A stretch of DNA of 64,000 nucleotides from Zingiber officinale (taxonomy: Eukaryota > Streptophyta > Magnoliopsida > Zingiberales > Zingiberaceae): positions 55,938,799-56,002,798 of the forward strand of contig NC_055992.1 of NCBI RefSeq assembly GCF_018446385.1, read 5' to 3'. Every line of letters begins with the position of its first letter. The first letter of the stretch is position 1. The position numbers and the translations under genes were made by a program. Positions 35,401 to 44,895 of this stretch are shown here, in pieces. The notes beneath the pieces were generated by a model. That model was given only the letters and a program-made list of their open reading frames with translations. It made no database searches and was not told where the DNA came from.

Positions 35401-37314
35401 ACAAGAAACTTTATGCCTGCTCTATTGATTCATTTATACTGTGAAATAATTGAGATTGATGTTGATGTATTTAACTTACCGGTTTACCTGAACACTACTC
35501 AAATTTTCAACATAGAGGCTTTGGTACCTAATTTGGAATCATTAGCTGCCATCTTTGTTCGACTAGAACATTACTCAAATTTTCAACATAAGAGTTTTTG
35601 CTACCTAATAAGGAACCATGTGAACCTCCATCTTTAGTTGTTGACTTTCCCATAGGCTGCATTTTCTTGAATTCCCATGTCAAGATATGCTGCAGAAAGG
35701 CATTGTTCTAAAAGGCTTTGCATAAGGCGCCTATGTGGCTGCATTAGTTTATTCGGTGATGTAGCACATAGAAATGTCTCCAAGAGTGAACCTCAGGCAG
35801 CATTCTTGGCAAGCTTCTTTAGTAGATGCAAGCCAACCCACCTCACCTCTGGTTGATTTCCCAATATTGCTACTTGCAAGGAAAGATATTGGCATGTCAC
35901 TCTGCATTTCTCATACGATGGAGGAATTCTTTTTTATGATACCATTTGTTGATGAATGGAAGGGTTGGTGGTGGTCCTGACACCCACTACACCCTTATCC
36001 AATAGATATGAGCCAACACATGACTGGTGAGGTCCTCCCCCTAGACTTCTACTTGCAAGGAAGATGACTGTGAATGAATATCTTGGCTTCTCAGGGACAG
36101 CAACATGAGATTTCTATGCACCAACAACTCATCAACCTCTATTAGTAGGCCATCAGACATTATTTATTGCAATTTAGCCAACTCACTGAGCGGCTATTGG
36201 TAATGAGATTGATGGTTTGATGTGCTTCAACCCAAGATTCAGGTTGGCAGTCTAGAGTTACATGAACCTTATTGTAGATTTGAATCCATCATTGAAACTG
36301 AAAGAAGTGATCTCAACCTTCTCAATCTACAGGGTGTCATGGAGCTATAATTTTAGCAATTTCTCAAGAAAAATGGTGTAAATAGTGTGGGAAATGCAGA
36401 CGTTCAAAAATTCTATCCAGCTGGTATATTCCTCATGGTCTACATCATATTGTGGATAATTACTTCAAGTTTGGATTCTTTGTATGTGGAAATGCCAATA
36501 CCACAGTTTTTACTTGGTCACGCTTACCCATTTAATCACATACCTATCAAACTACAAGTCTTCATGCTCATAAATAACTTTGCTCATGCATGTTCCCATT
36601 CAAACCTCAGTCTTGGAGTCTCATCACTCGTGAAGAGGAGGGGAAACAAGTGTGAAGGATAGTAGAACCCCAAATCTCTTTACATTGATCTACAAAAGGT
36701 AGGAGGTATACCTATTTACCTGGAGTGAAGGGAGAGGAGAATAGAAGTGGAGAGGGAGAGAGAAGGGACCAAGAGAAGGAAAAAAACTGAACCTATGTAC
36801 CTTGATCTGTGGAAAGGAAGGTGGTATCTTCCTTTTCCTATTTACTTTGCAAGAGTCATGAACAGAAAGAGATGTAATTTACCATAATACCCACTGAAAT
36901 CATCCATAATATGGGTCGTTTTTTTAGTGTTGCACTTGAAGTGGCATGGAAATATGCCTACTGGATCTGTAAATATAGTCGTTCCTAGTTTGATATGCCT
37001 TTTGGTTTTGACAAATAATGGAGCCATGCTACCTAGATTATTCTCGCTTTTTTTTTCCAAGTGGTACATCCAACTTGAAAATAAATGAAAATTTGAAGCT
37101 TCTTAAATGTTGCGATGCAGTTCAACAGGAAACTCTGGAACGTGAGATAGCTCGTCTTCGACAACTATATCAGCCACAACCACAAGAACAGCCTTATTCT
37201 GCTCATCGCAGTAGTAGCATTAGAGATCTTGATTCCCAGTTTCTGAATCTTTCTTTGAAGCACAAGGAGAAAAGTTCCGGGCAAGAACCAGTTAGCGGCC
37301 CACTTCACATTTAG
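12875..37314 (+). CDS. atypical bZIP protein, At4g06598-like (4 coding exons)
   Basis: Coding exons are 12875-13572, 23974-24049, 24175-24301 and 37121-37314. All introns are GT-AG, and the joined frame is open for 364 codons to TAG. Residues 1-232 match the N-terminal style of this plant family: a PPK-PFP motif, [27 protein letters not shown], then the serine-rich [11 protein letters not shown]. The bZIP follows: a short basic region [17 protein letters not shown] (about 229-245) and heptads L250, L257, V264, L271, L278 and L285 with few breaks, extending through exon 4 ([12 protein letters not shown]). The tail has [15 protein letters not shown], also typical of the family. At the position of the invariant bZIP Asn (8 residues before R240) there is Lys232, so canonical ACGT-box binding is doubtful. 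A nuclear, dimerising regulator is likely; targets are unknown. Family name from memory of the Arabidopsis locus; structure seen directly. Confidence 0.93.
13810..13830. repeat. (AT)n microsatellite
   Basis: A perfect AT dinucleotide run of about 10 units in bZIP intron 1. Confidence 0.95.
14104..14131. repeat. (TC)n microsatellite
   Basis: A perfect CT/TC dinucleotide run of about 14 units in bZIP intron 1. Confidence 0.95.
14885..16298. mobile_element. non-autonomous hAT-like element (1414 bp)
   Basis: It starts CAAGGTTTAAAATTTTG and ends ..GACATTTCATTCTATG. It is flanked by a perfect 8-bp TSD, GTTGGGAC (14877-14884 and 16299-16306). An 8-bp TSD with CA..TG ends is the hAT signature. The left subterminal region has repeated 'cggtatcatatcgtgtcgtgccg' type motifs. 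The interior has AT-rich flanks and two GC-rich blocks: 15575-15780, a tandem array of a roughly 24-bp GGAGGCCGGAGTCGGCTC-like unit, and 16030-16290, rich in GGCGCC and CGTCC. The ORFs over these blocks look like by-products of the repeats. No transposase. Confidence 0.88.
15575..15780. repeat. GC-rich tandem repeat inside the hAT-like element
   Basis: About eight degenerate copies of a roughly 24-bp unit, GGAGGCCGGAGTCGGCTC-like. Base composition contrasts sharply with the AT-rich intron around it. Confidence 0.8.
17626..17722. repeat. tandem duplication in bZIP intron 1
   Basis: Two copies of 'ccttcaagcacacaatgatg' and its flanks, spaced about 56 bp apart. Confidence 0.8.
17790..18516. mobile_element. 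non-autonomous hAT-like element (727 bp), same family
   Basis: It starts CAAGGTTTAAAATTTCGACC and ends ..TAATTTAAACCATG. The 8-bp TSD is GAGTAAAT at 17782-17789 and GAGCAAAT at 18517-18524 (one mismatch). The left subterminal region shares the 'ccgaggtttcggtc..accggaacgat' block with the elements at 14885 and 22687. The core at 18180-18420 is GC-rich but of a different sequence, with repeats around 'gtgcaacccct' and 'gcgaccg'. No transposase. Confidence 0.87.
20966..21147. repeat. foldback of stacked palindromes
   Basis: Outer inverted ends are CTTCAACATTGTTATAGTAG and, at the right, TTATTACAACATTGAAGTGA. Between them are several short palindromes of the type GTAGCTATGATCATAGTTG and TAGCTACTACAATTGTAGCA. 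Similar motifs continue leftward to about 20740. It looks like a MITE or foldback relic; no TSD was resolved. Confidence 0.6.
21299..22132 (+). mobile_element. internally deleted hAT element (834 bp) with transposase tail
   Basis: It starts CAGTGTTCTAAAAATCGGCC and ends ..GAATTTTAGAACTTTG, so the TIR is CARWGTTCTAAAA. A perfect 8-bp TSD GTTTATAG lies at 21291-21298 and 22133-22140. The subterminal regions are rich in CCTAGGCGCTAG motifs. A short reading frame at about 21805-21903 gives [20 protein letters not shown] and then DIEFVSDEK with a TAA. This matches the acidic C-terminal tail usual in plant hAT transposases, so the element is likely a deletion derivative that kept the last coding bases. 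Confidence 0.88.
22687..23710. mobile_element. non-autonomous hAT-like element (1024 bp), inverted relative to its siblings
   Basis: It starts CACGGTTTGAAATGTCG and ends ..CGAAATTTTAAACCTTG, the reverse of the sibling ends. A perfect 8-bp TSD GTATTAAT lies at 22679-22686 and 23711-23718. The right end has the 'cggcacgatacgataccgaaaccgtatcg' block. The left part (22700-22940) is strongly GC-rich with GGCGCC motifs and resembles the GC-rich end of the element at 14885. The right two thirds are AT-rich with a (TTA)n run. The three overlapping GC-rich ORFs here are not supported as genes. Confidence 0.88.
23392..23427. repeat. (TAT)n microsatellite
   Basis: About 12 perfect TAT units, inside the hAT-like element at 22687-23710. 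Confidence 0.95.
24815..25749. mobile_element. non-autonomous hAT-like element (935 bp), same family
   Basis: It starts CAAGATTTAAATTTTGAGCC and ends ..TATTTAATTCCATG. A perfect 8-bp TSD TTCTCACC lies at 24807-24814 and 25750-25757. The left subterminal region carries 'gtatcataccgtgccgatatg', the family motif. The core at 25498-25700 is GC-rich (gaccac, gatcgcg, cctcgcgggg), again different from the cores of its siblings. No transposase. Confidence 0.87.
26570..26617. repeat. left remnant of the ~290-bp repeat array, with a 26-bp perfect palindrome
   Basis: Bases 26590-26615 form a perfect palindrome with arms CAATGAGTTTTGG / CCAAAACTCATTG. The same junction motif, degenerate, ends each unit of the array to the right of element D. 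Bases 26613-26617 (TTGAT) are the left TSD of D. The array was therefore one piece before D inserted. Confidence 0.8.
26618..28283 (-). repeat. 3' LTR of element D (left, 1666 bp)
   Basis: It ends ..TTGCACCAACA. It shares with the right LTR the opening 'gtgaatagctcgtctcgc', a TATA box on the minus strand (TATAAAGG, 27070-27063) and, just beyond it (27080-27480), a cluster of CAATCGATC..GATCGATTG palindromes. The region 27560-28130 is a degenerate array of 'cttcactcaccaggactttc' and 'caagtgtccggtcaacc' blocks. Confidence 0.85.
28284..30220 (-). other. non-coding interior of element D
   Basis: About 1.9 kb of AT-rich DNA where pol would be expected. No pol domain can be read in any frame. At 28930-29150 it has another cluster of the family palindrome (AATCGATTGACATTGGG.., GATCAACTGATCGATTG), the same core as in the LTRs. 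Confidence 0.65.
30221..32020 (-). pseudogene. gag and gag-linker remnants of element D
   Basis: The N-terminus lies at about 32008 ([20 protein letters not shown], the usual copia gag opening). Acidic repeats follow at 31694-31293 ([24 protein letters not shown]). Two decayed zinc-knuckle-like segments lie near 31250-31200 and 31095-31055, in which some Cys/His ligands are lost. The linker is at 30580-30221, with [10 protein letters not shown] repeats and [19 protein letters not shown]. Frames are broken repeatedly, so no Gag can be made. Confidence 0.75.
32099..33602 (-). repeat. 5' LTR of element D (right, 1504 bp)
   Basis: It begins TGTTGGGACACTTTGGAG next to the PBS and ends TTGTACCAACA. 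It has a TATA box TATAAAGG on the minus strand (32528-32521) and a palindrome cluster on ATCGAT (32545-32910) directly upstream of it in transcription direction. Confidence 0.87.
33603..35110. repeat. ~290-bp repeat array with an inverted half
   Basis: Four forward units, seen from the block 'accaatgcactcctagtagc' at 33641, 33935, 34225 and 34508 (periods 294, 290 and 283). A turn at 34550-34600 follows, then two units in reverse orientation (for example 'actaggagtgtattggtcc' near 35000; reverse 'gagactcagga' blocks at 34729 and 34983). Units are joined by a degenerate form of the 26-bp palindrome seen at 26590. No coding content. Confidence 0.8.
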
Positions 37315-37880
37315 CATTGACCCTTCTGAGCTGTTGTGAGCTTAACATGCCCTATTTGACCTCATTCACCTGCATGAACTGACACCAAATGTGCCTTGGA
37401 GAGGTATGTTGGAGAATTGAAACTGCTGCACAAACTTGGTGAATAATTTCAGATCATCAGTTACTTCAAATATCAAATTCTCTTTTTTCTCCCCCCTTTC
37501 TCGATATGTTATCTAGCAGTCACTTTCAGCTCTTATGAGCAGTAAGTGGTGTTAGGTTCTTGTACTACTATGTTCATTTCTTCATTTCTGTATCATCGTG
37601 AATTCTGCTTGGCTTTCACCCTTACATTTTCAATGTAATCTTTACTACGTCCTCACCTGTTTAATATTAGTTCATAGGAACTATATCATTCGAGGAAGGG
37701 CTGAAGAATGATTCTCGCCTTTCGTATCTCTGACTCATTAACTAATTTTATTGCCAATTAAATGTCTTTGTGTTGAGATATGGTATGTTTAGTTTGTCTG
37801 GAAACTTTGTTTTAACAGTATGGTTAGGCTTTTCTTGTGTTCTGTTCGGTTCGGTTCGTGTGAATAAAGGCTGTGCATTC
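37315..37880 (+). terminator. 3' UTR and probable poly(A) region of the bZIP gene
   Basis: Follows the TAG at 37312-37314. An AATAAA hexamer lies at 37863-37868, after a T-rich stretch. The UTR would be about 570 nt. Earlier, weaker signals such as AATGTAAT near 37630 could also be used. Confidence 0.5.
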
Positions 37881-38185
37881 TTTTGGATCCTCAAAAAATC
37901 ACTATTTCTATGCTTAGTTAAAAAAAAGAGTGAGGTTGAAATATCAATTTTTATGAAGTTATTATTCTCCCATCATCATTTTCCATTATTTCCTTCACCA
38001 CTCTAAAGAATATTTACTTTTTTTATTTCAAGCTAAAATCTAAAGAATATTTCCCAGTGCTCTCATTAATCCATCTTTAAGTTAATATGAAAAAGGTAAA
38101 GTTACTATGAAAAAGATAAATTATAGATGATTATTAATTATTAGTGTAGTGGTCAAGGCATCGAGAAATTGGCTTGATTAAGCAT

Positions 38186-38324
38186 GAATAAGTGGATATA
38201 TGAGTTGAGAGGGCCAAAATGAAATTATAACCAGCCAATTGATAAGCATTAAGCATGGTGAATAAGTGGATATATGAGTTGAGGGGGCTAAAATAAAATT
38301 ATAACCAGCCAATTTGATAAGCAC
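38186..38324. repeat. 74-bp tandem duplication
   Basis: Two copies starting 'gaataagtggatatatgagt' at 38186 and 38260, nearly identical. Confidence 0.85.
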
Positions 38325-38368
38325 GTGGAATTAATAGGAATTAATAGGAAAAGTTGAGGGGCAAAATT

Positions 38369-39047
38369 TGTTATAACTAAAAGAATTCATATATTTTTAT
38401 AATGATATAATATTATTTGTTTCTAAATTTTTATGAATTTATTTTTAATTTCTATCCAAAAGATCTTATTTTAATGGAGATATCTTTTATTTTTAAACCT
38501 ATATTATTTTTTATATATTTTTAATATGACACTTTGATTGTATTTCTAAATAATCACCCTCTTAAACGAAGGATTACTATTACTTTTATGGTTCGAGCAT
38601 TCCCTCAACCATCTAGTTATTCTTGACTTGCTACAGACCTCCCTATAAGTATCTGGTCATGCTTGATTTGCTCCGGGTCTCCCTGCAAGTATCTAGTTAT
38701 TCTTGACCTATTTCAGGCTTCCCCATAAGCATTCAGATACTTTTGATTTGTTCCGGACCTCCTCTTAAATATCCGATCACTCTTGACTTATTTTGGATTT
38801 TTTTTCTCAATTTCGTTCAAGATCCTCTCACATTGCATCTGGTCTAAATAATGACTCTAATACCACTTATTAGGACTAAAAGAATTCACATATCTTTATA
38901 ATGATATAATATTATCCACTTTGGGTCTAAGTTCTCATGAATTTATTTTTATGATCTACTCAAAATGTAATAAAAATATCTTTTATCTTTTAAATTTATG
39001 ATTTTTTAATGTATTTTTAATATGAGACTTTAATTATATTCCCAATA
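38369..39047 (-). mobile_element. old TRIM (short non-coding LTR element, 679 bp)
   Basis: Paired terminal repeats at 38369-38552 and 38865-39047, opening 'ctaaaagaattcayatatyt'. A PBS-like GACTCTAATACCACTT lies left of the right LTR (minus strand reads AAGTGGTATTAGAGTC). A purine tract lies next to the left LTR on the minus strand (GTTTAAGAGGGTGAT). The sequence is homologous, in reverse orientation, to the better-preserved TRIM at 47190. The interior (38590-38840) has about five degenerate copies of a roughly 50-bp 'tatctggtcatgcttgattt' unit. No TSD is recognisable, consistent with age. Confidence 0.65.
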
Positions 39048-40771
39048 TAAACGGTTTCTTTTCTTTTATTTTTAATGGTTGGTGGACTAGCTAAGATAGA
39101 AAATAGTATATTTTATAGTAAAAGATGATTATGTCCCTCATAATCTGTTCTCAGGTTATGCGAAGAGAGATAAATTATAAAGTCAATTTATAATCGACCG
39201 CCAAATGATTAAGGGTGGGAAGAAATTTTTTTTTAGGTATGCATCCGTCGAAAATTGATCTTAATCAACTGGATACCCCTAGATAAAAATAATGTCTTGT
39301 TACACAATAGTTTATTTTAGTTTTATAGGGCTATAATAGTAATTTATCCTTTTATCTTTTCCTCTTAATGTTTAATTGATAAATTTGGGTGAAAAGGGGC
39401 CTCTTATTGATTTCCTTCTCTACATTGATTTCATTATTGCATATTTAATAGAAAAATACTAAATGAGAAAGATACTAAAACAATGATAGAAATTACAATT
39501 CAATTGTAAGTTATTTGAATATCTGATCAAATATTTTGGTAATCTTAAGACAAGTGCTATGGTAGATTGATACTCAAGATAAAATTAGCACGAAGGAGAG
39601 GAAAACGAAGCTTTGATTAATCGGATGAAGACCCACATCTGAATTATTAAAAAATAATATTTGATTATTGAATATAAGTCAAAATCAAGTTTATTCAAGT
39701 CTACTTACTCTATATATTACTTTTTTTGTTATCTTTAATCTTCTTTCTTTAAAGTAGAAGAGTTAAAATGGACAAATACAATGTACAAGTTTAATCAACC
39801 GGTTTATTTATTGAGTAAAATTGAATTAAAAAATATTTTTTAAAATTTTATTTTTAAAAATATTTTTTATGTCGGATTTGGTACATGTTTTATAATTAAG
39901 TCCAGATTATTTCTATTCTGACCTAAAATTAGGTTGTTACCCTTGTCCAGTCCAATGTCAGTGACCAATAAATTTTGTTGGGTCCAATACAATTAAATTT
40001 TTTTTTATGGGCTATGCAATGCACAACCGCCGACCATGATTTATATTTCTATTTAATCCACTATAATATAATTTACTTTCTCAAGGAATAATCATTCTAA
40101 ATATTTTTTTTTTTGAAAAAAAAAAAGAATCATCATCAAACTATATAGAAACTTTATTAAAATTATTTAGAAATTTCTATAGAATTTTTTATGATAAAAA
40201 ATATTTAGATATTCAAAAACATATTAAAAAATCTAAACATTTATAGGAGATATTCGATAAAGTTTGAAAATGCAGACGCATATAAGTTTCCTTCTTTCGA
40301 AAAGACATACTTGATTTTAATTTTATCCCTTGATAATTATTGATTTTTTCTCTACTCTTTCCTCTTTTTTTTTCTTGCATATAATATTTTTTTTCTTTTC
40401 TCTCTCATTTCTATTCTCTTCTCTTTTCTCTCTTCTTTATATATAATATCTTTTCTTTCTTCTCTTTTTTTTTCATATATTTCTCGATCTTTTTAGGTAA
40501 AATTAAATGTAATTTCTATTTTTATCAATTTTGTCTTTTCTCTTTTTCATCCCAAATTCGGTGTACATGATTCAACATTTTCTCTTATCTTTTCTTTTAA
40601 ATTACATTATCCTCTAAATTTATTTATTTTCAAGAGAAGGTTAATAAAATATTCAAATTATTTTTTTTCTATTTTTTAATATCTAATTATAAAAAATAAT
40701 AAAATGAATAATGTGAACTAATTTTATTAATAAAAACAATAAAAAATAAAATAAAAAATCACTTTGGTGTT
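39048..40771. other. intergenic AT-rich DNA, nothing recognised
   Basis: No credible gene or element. A pyrimidine-rich stretch (40300-40560, TTTTCTTTCT-like) is the only notable composition change. Confidence 0.6.
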
Positions 40772-41910
40772 GATTTTTAAAATCAACACCATAATTAAAT
40801 ATAACATTACTCATTTATGGTGTTGAATTTTGAAGATCAGTACCACAATGTAGGTTATGATCACATGTTATGGTGTTAGTTTACGAAGACCGACATCACA
40901 ATGGTACTGATCTTTAGAAAGCATCATAGTATTCTAAAGGTTTCAAATTATTTTGAGCACTATTAGGAGAGATTTAAAAGAGTAAACGAGGGATTATTTG
41001 GACTCAGGTTCATCTTATACACCCATAGAAATTAGAATAAGTTTGATAAGAGCTCTCTATGTTCATTAATATATTTGGACTAAAACTCATTGATAGAACT
41101 AGGAGACTTAGATTTTTTAATTTTTATAATGAGATGGAAGTGTGGAGTATGTAGAAATGACATATGGTGAGATATTTTAGTCCTAAGTCTCTTATATGAA
41201 GTTATAGGCTCGTGTCAATTGGTACAAAATCTAAAACTTTCTAAACCTTTTGAGCAATGTTGGGAATTCTTTATGATGAAATGGAGGGCATATTTAGTCT
41301 CTTGGGCACTGCTTAAACCTACATAAGTTGGAATGAGATCAATCAGAGTTCTCGAAGTCCATCAATATGTTTTGATCAAAACTCATTAATGGACCTAGAG
41401 GACTTGGATCTCTGAAAACTTGCAATAAGATGAGAGAGGTTAGTTTGTAAAAGTATATATGATGTCCAATACTGATCCTAAAACATGTAGACAAAATTAT
41501 AGTCGCATACCGACTAGAACAGACGCTGGTGCTGGTTTTCGAAAATCAGCACAATAGTGGTGCTAGTCTTCAGAAACTAGTACCACAATATTGGTTTCAA
41601 TCACAAACTGCGGTGCTGATTTCCGAAGACCAACACTAAAGTGGTGTTAGTCTTTAGAAACCAACATTAAAGTATTTTGAATATTTCAAATCATTTTAAG
41701 CATTGTTGGGAGGACTTTAAAAGAGTAAACAAAGGCTTATTTGGACTTAGGTTCAGCTTATAAATCCATAGGAGTTGGAATAAGTTCTATTGGAGCTCTT
41801 TAGGTCCATCAATGGATTTTGATTTAACCCATTGATGGACCTAGGAGATTTGGATGTATAAAATTTTAAAATGAGATGGAAGTATGGAGCATGTAGAAGG
41901 GGCTCGAGTC

Positions 41911-42789
41911 TGTTGGTCCCTTTGGAGGCCGGCAAGAGGGGAGGGGTGAATTGCCCTACAAATTAAAACACGAACCTTTCTCGAATTTCAACTATATAAT
42001 GAACACTTGTAATAAATAAATAAAAGAGACTAAGTAAAGAAAAACAGACACCAGAGTTTTACTTGGTTTGCAATCAGGGGATTGCTAATCCAAGGAATGT
42101 AAGCGCACTATCTGATTCTCCTCTGGGCGGAGTAGCCTCTTACAGCGTTGAACGTACAAGAAGAAAAGTAAAGCACACAGAAGTTGATTACAAGTTCGTT
42201 GTTCTGATTAATTAATTTGCTTCTGGACCAAGACTATATTTATAGCCTTGGTCGGGGCGCCTGGAAGGGTTCCGGGCGCCCTGGGGGGATAAAACTTTAT
42301 CCCCCAACGTTCAGATCGAGTTTGACTCGATCTGGTCAAAAATCTCATTCCGGGCGCCCCGGATGGTTCCGGGCACCCCGGACCCTAAAAGTCAACTTTT
42401 TCCGTCTGGTCGCTCCGCTTCGGTTCAGCTCGTCTCGGTCCGGGTCTTCTGTTCCGGCTCCACTAGCTTGGGTGATCTCGGCCATCCGGAATAGGGCTCA
42501 CCCGAACCCATGTTCCGGCCTTCTCCTCGAGCAGCCTTCCTTCCCGGTTTCTCGTCCCTCGAACGCCGCGCACGTTCTTCTCGTCCACCGGTGTACTCTT
42601 CTGCGGACACCTCGTCCCTCGGACGCACCGAGCCCGTCGGCTCTCTCCCGTGCCATCCTTCTCGCTAGCCGCGTCTTCCGCTCGACTTCCTGTGTTCCTA
42701 AGTTCCTGCACACTTAGACACAAGGGTTAAACAACGCAGGACCTAACTTAACTTGTTTGATCACATCAAAACACCTCGGGGTTCCAACA
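41911..42789 (-). repeat. 3' LTR of element C (left, 879 bp)
   Basis: It starts TGTTGGTCCCTTTGGAGG and ends GGGGTTCCAACA. The minus-strand TATA box is TATAAATA (42244-42237), with the GGGCGCC palindrome cluster at 42248-42385 immediately beyond it. It has one palindrome unit fewer than the other LTR. Confidence 0.92.
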
Positions 42790-43566
42790 ATCTCCCCCTT
42801 TTTGATGTGAGCAACCCAAGTTAAGCTAGGGAAAAACAGATGCAATAAAAATAATTTATTTGTAATTAAGTCCAAAGATATTTCATAAAAAAATTTATAT
42901 ACCTCCCCCTAGACTTAACATTCTTCTCCCCCTTTGATCACATTAAAAATAGGGGTTCTTTAAACAAGTCTAAGGTAAAAAAAAATTTTAAGTGAATTTT
43001 CATAAAACTTTCTAAGGCAATTAATATTAATTTCTAAGGCAATGTTTCAAAGGAAAATGTCTAAGACAATATTCATAGAAAAATTTCTAAGTTAATTAAA
43101 AAAATATCTAAGTCAATGATTACCAAAAATTTTCTAAGTCAATTAAAAAAATTTATTGTTATTATTTTTTTTTTTAAAAAATTAATTTTAAATATATAAA
43201 TTGAATAACTCTTTTAAAGCATTAGGTAAATTAAATTAATGCTTTTTTTTGGTTAGTGAATTAAACTTTTCATTTCGATACTTGACTTCCAGGTCGTGGC
43301 TAGGCACTAGGCCTTCTTGGTTATTGGAGCAACAACCACTTCCTTAGACAAAACCTCATAATGAAATTAGTCGTTTAATTTCCTTGCTGAAAATGCTAAG
43401 TTAAATTAAACAGGTTTTTGGAACCCAGTAGAGGTTCCTACCTACAGGGTTAACCAAGTATTTCCTAGGTACATAGATTTTTGATATATTTCTAATTTGA
43501 CTTTGATGAAATCTATAATACCAATTTAAACCTCTATAATTTCTAAAAGTAGAAATATTTGAACTT
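42790..43566 (-). other. 3' non-coding interior of element C
   Basis: AT-rich, with repeated 'tctaagtcaattaaaaaaat' blocks (42960-43150). It holds the block 'cttccaggtcgtggctaggcactaggccttcttggttat' (split here only for reference), which also occurs near 1225 and 7877 in elements A and B, so the three families share this post-gag landmark. No ORF. Confidence 0.7.
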
Positions 43567-44838
43567 TTATATTTTTTTCAATCTTTCTATTTCTTCTTTT
43601 AGTTTTTCATTGTGAATTTTCAATTTATCAAAATCCTCTATTAGACATGATTTTGCTAAAATTCTTTTTGTTTCCAGAATTTCATTTTTTAATTTGGTAT
43701 TTTCATTTTCTAATCTATACATGGATTTAGTCATTGCCTTAATGCCAGAGTAAAGTTGATCAGGGGGTAAGAGGCATACCTCACTTACCATATCAGATTT
43801 GAAGTCTGAATCTCCCCCTGCTTCGCTGCTCTCATCTGAGGTCGCTCCCCCTTCATCGATGCTAGGTTCTGACGAGCTTTGCCCTTTGTAACTTGCCATC
43901 AGCGCTATCCCAGCATATTCTTGAGCTTCTGATTCGGATGAAGAAGTGTCGTCCCAAGTTGCTTTTAGGTTGTGTTTCTTGGGTGTCTTCATTTTGACCT
44001 TCTTGAGTTCTGAGCAGTCTTCCCTTAGGTGTCCCTCCTTCTGACACTGGTAGCACCGCACCTTTCTTCTACCTTTTTGATTCTTTTGATTCTGCATTTT
44101 AAATTTATTAGATCTAAAAAACTTTTTAAAGTTTCTTACCATGTATGCTTCTTTGTCGTCTTTGGAGTCTGACTCGGGTTCATCCTTGTTGGTTGCGTTT
44201 AGCGCCATAGTCTGGGTTGTGTCCTTTGATGTCTCTGCACATCTAGTTTCGTGTAATTCAAGGGTAGAAAAACATTCCTCTAATGTACTTACCTCCAAAT
44301 CTTTTGAGATGTAGTAAGCGTCGATGATTGAAGTCCACTCCGGAGTTCGAGGAAATGCGTTGAGCGCGTAGCGTATTGTATCCCGATTTGATACCTTTTC
44401 TCCGAGGTTCTCGAGACTAGTAATTAGTTCTTTTACCTTCGCGTGTAGACTGGCTACTTTCTCACCTATGTTCATCAGTTTGTTACGGAGGATGTCCCTT
44501 CTAGCGAGCTTTGCTTCGGACGTGCCTTCATGGAGTTCCAAGAACTTCTCCCAAAGTTCTTTAGTAGACACATAGTTTCCGATGCGATTGACCTCTTGAG
44601 GCGGTAACACACTCAGCAGGTGATGTTCCGCACGACTGTTTGCTACCGACTCATTCTGCTCCTTCTTTGTCCAATCGCTCTCTTCTTTTTCTTTTCCATC
44701 TTTATCTACTGGAGCTATAAAACCATATTTCATAATAAACCGAATTTCAAAATCTGTTTTTAGGAATACCTCCATACGACGCTTCCAGTCTGCGAAGTTC
44801 CCCTCGAATTTTGGTGGGACGATGCTTGGTCCGACCAT
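43567..44838 (-). CDS. intact Gag protein of element C (423 aa)
   Basis: A continuous frame from MVGPSIVPPKFEGNFADWKR to the stop. Residues of about 1-200 form the UBN2/copia-type capsid region (ELWEKFLELHEGTSEAK, RDTIRYALNAFPRTPEW). A basic stretch precedes the zinc knuckle CYQCQKEGHLREDC (near 44060-44019). A Ser/Glu-rich segment follows (TSSSESEAQE, SSEPSIDEGG). The C-terminal 55 residues are a strong coiled coil (YRLENENTKLKNEILETKR, EKLKEEIERLKKI). The role is packaging of element RNA into particles in the cytoplasm. Pol must come from an autonomous relative. That the frame is intact while pol is absent suggests selection or recency. It ends 777 bp before the 3' LTR. Confidence 0.88.
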   Translation of the reverse strand: MVGPSIVPPKFEGNFADWKRRMEVFLKTDFEIRFIMKYGFIAPVDKDGKEKEESDWTKKEQNESVANSRAEHHLLSVLPPQEVNRIGNYVSTKELWEKFLELHEGTSEAKLARRDILRNKLMNIGEKVASLHAKVKELITSLENLGEKVSNRDTIRYALNAFPRTPEWTSIIDAYYISKDLEVSTLEECFSTLELHETRCAETSKDTTQTMALNATNKDEPESDSKDDKEAYMVRNFKKFFRSNKFKMQNQKNQKGRRKVRCYQCQKEGHLREDCSELKKVKMKTPKKHNLKATWDDTSSSESEAQEYAGIALMASYKGQSSSEPSIDEGGATSDESSEAGGDSDFKSDMVSEVCLLPPDQLYSGIKAMTKSMYRLENENTKLKNEILETKRILAKSCLIEDFDKLKIHNEKLKEEIERLKKI

Positions 44839-44895
44839 CGTGTTGCTTCAATCGGCGGTTAGTCCTCTTGAAGCGCGCCTTGCTCTGATACCACT

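Larger units (their letters stand above)
24302..37120 (+). other. bZIP intron 3 (12.8 kb), loaded with transposons
   Basis: The donor is G|GTCAGT and the acceptor TTGCGATGCAG. It contains a hAT-like element (24815-25749), the pol-less LTR element D (26618-33602) and the array of roughly 290-bp repeats it landed in. The stretches 25758-26560 and 35110-37000 hold no recognisable gene. In the latter, a 70-bp segment with 'ctcaaattttcaacataga' is duplicated at 35490-35600. Confidence 0.85.

Noticed and set aside
36387-36662. 91-aa ORF in bZIP intron 3
   Set aside because: No recognisable domain, no splice context, and inside an intron of an intact gene. Could be an old element fragment but nothing supports it.
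38590-38840. Possible coding repeat unit between the two halves of the old TRIM
   Set aside because: It is a degenerate 50-bp tandem repeat with stops in all frames.
42217-42723. Arg/Pro-rich ORFs at 42217-42723 and their near-copies at 45201-45736
   Set aside because: They lie in the two LTRs of element C on both strands; the duplication is that of the LTRs, not of a gene.
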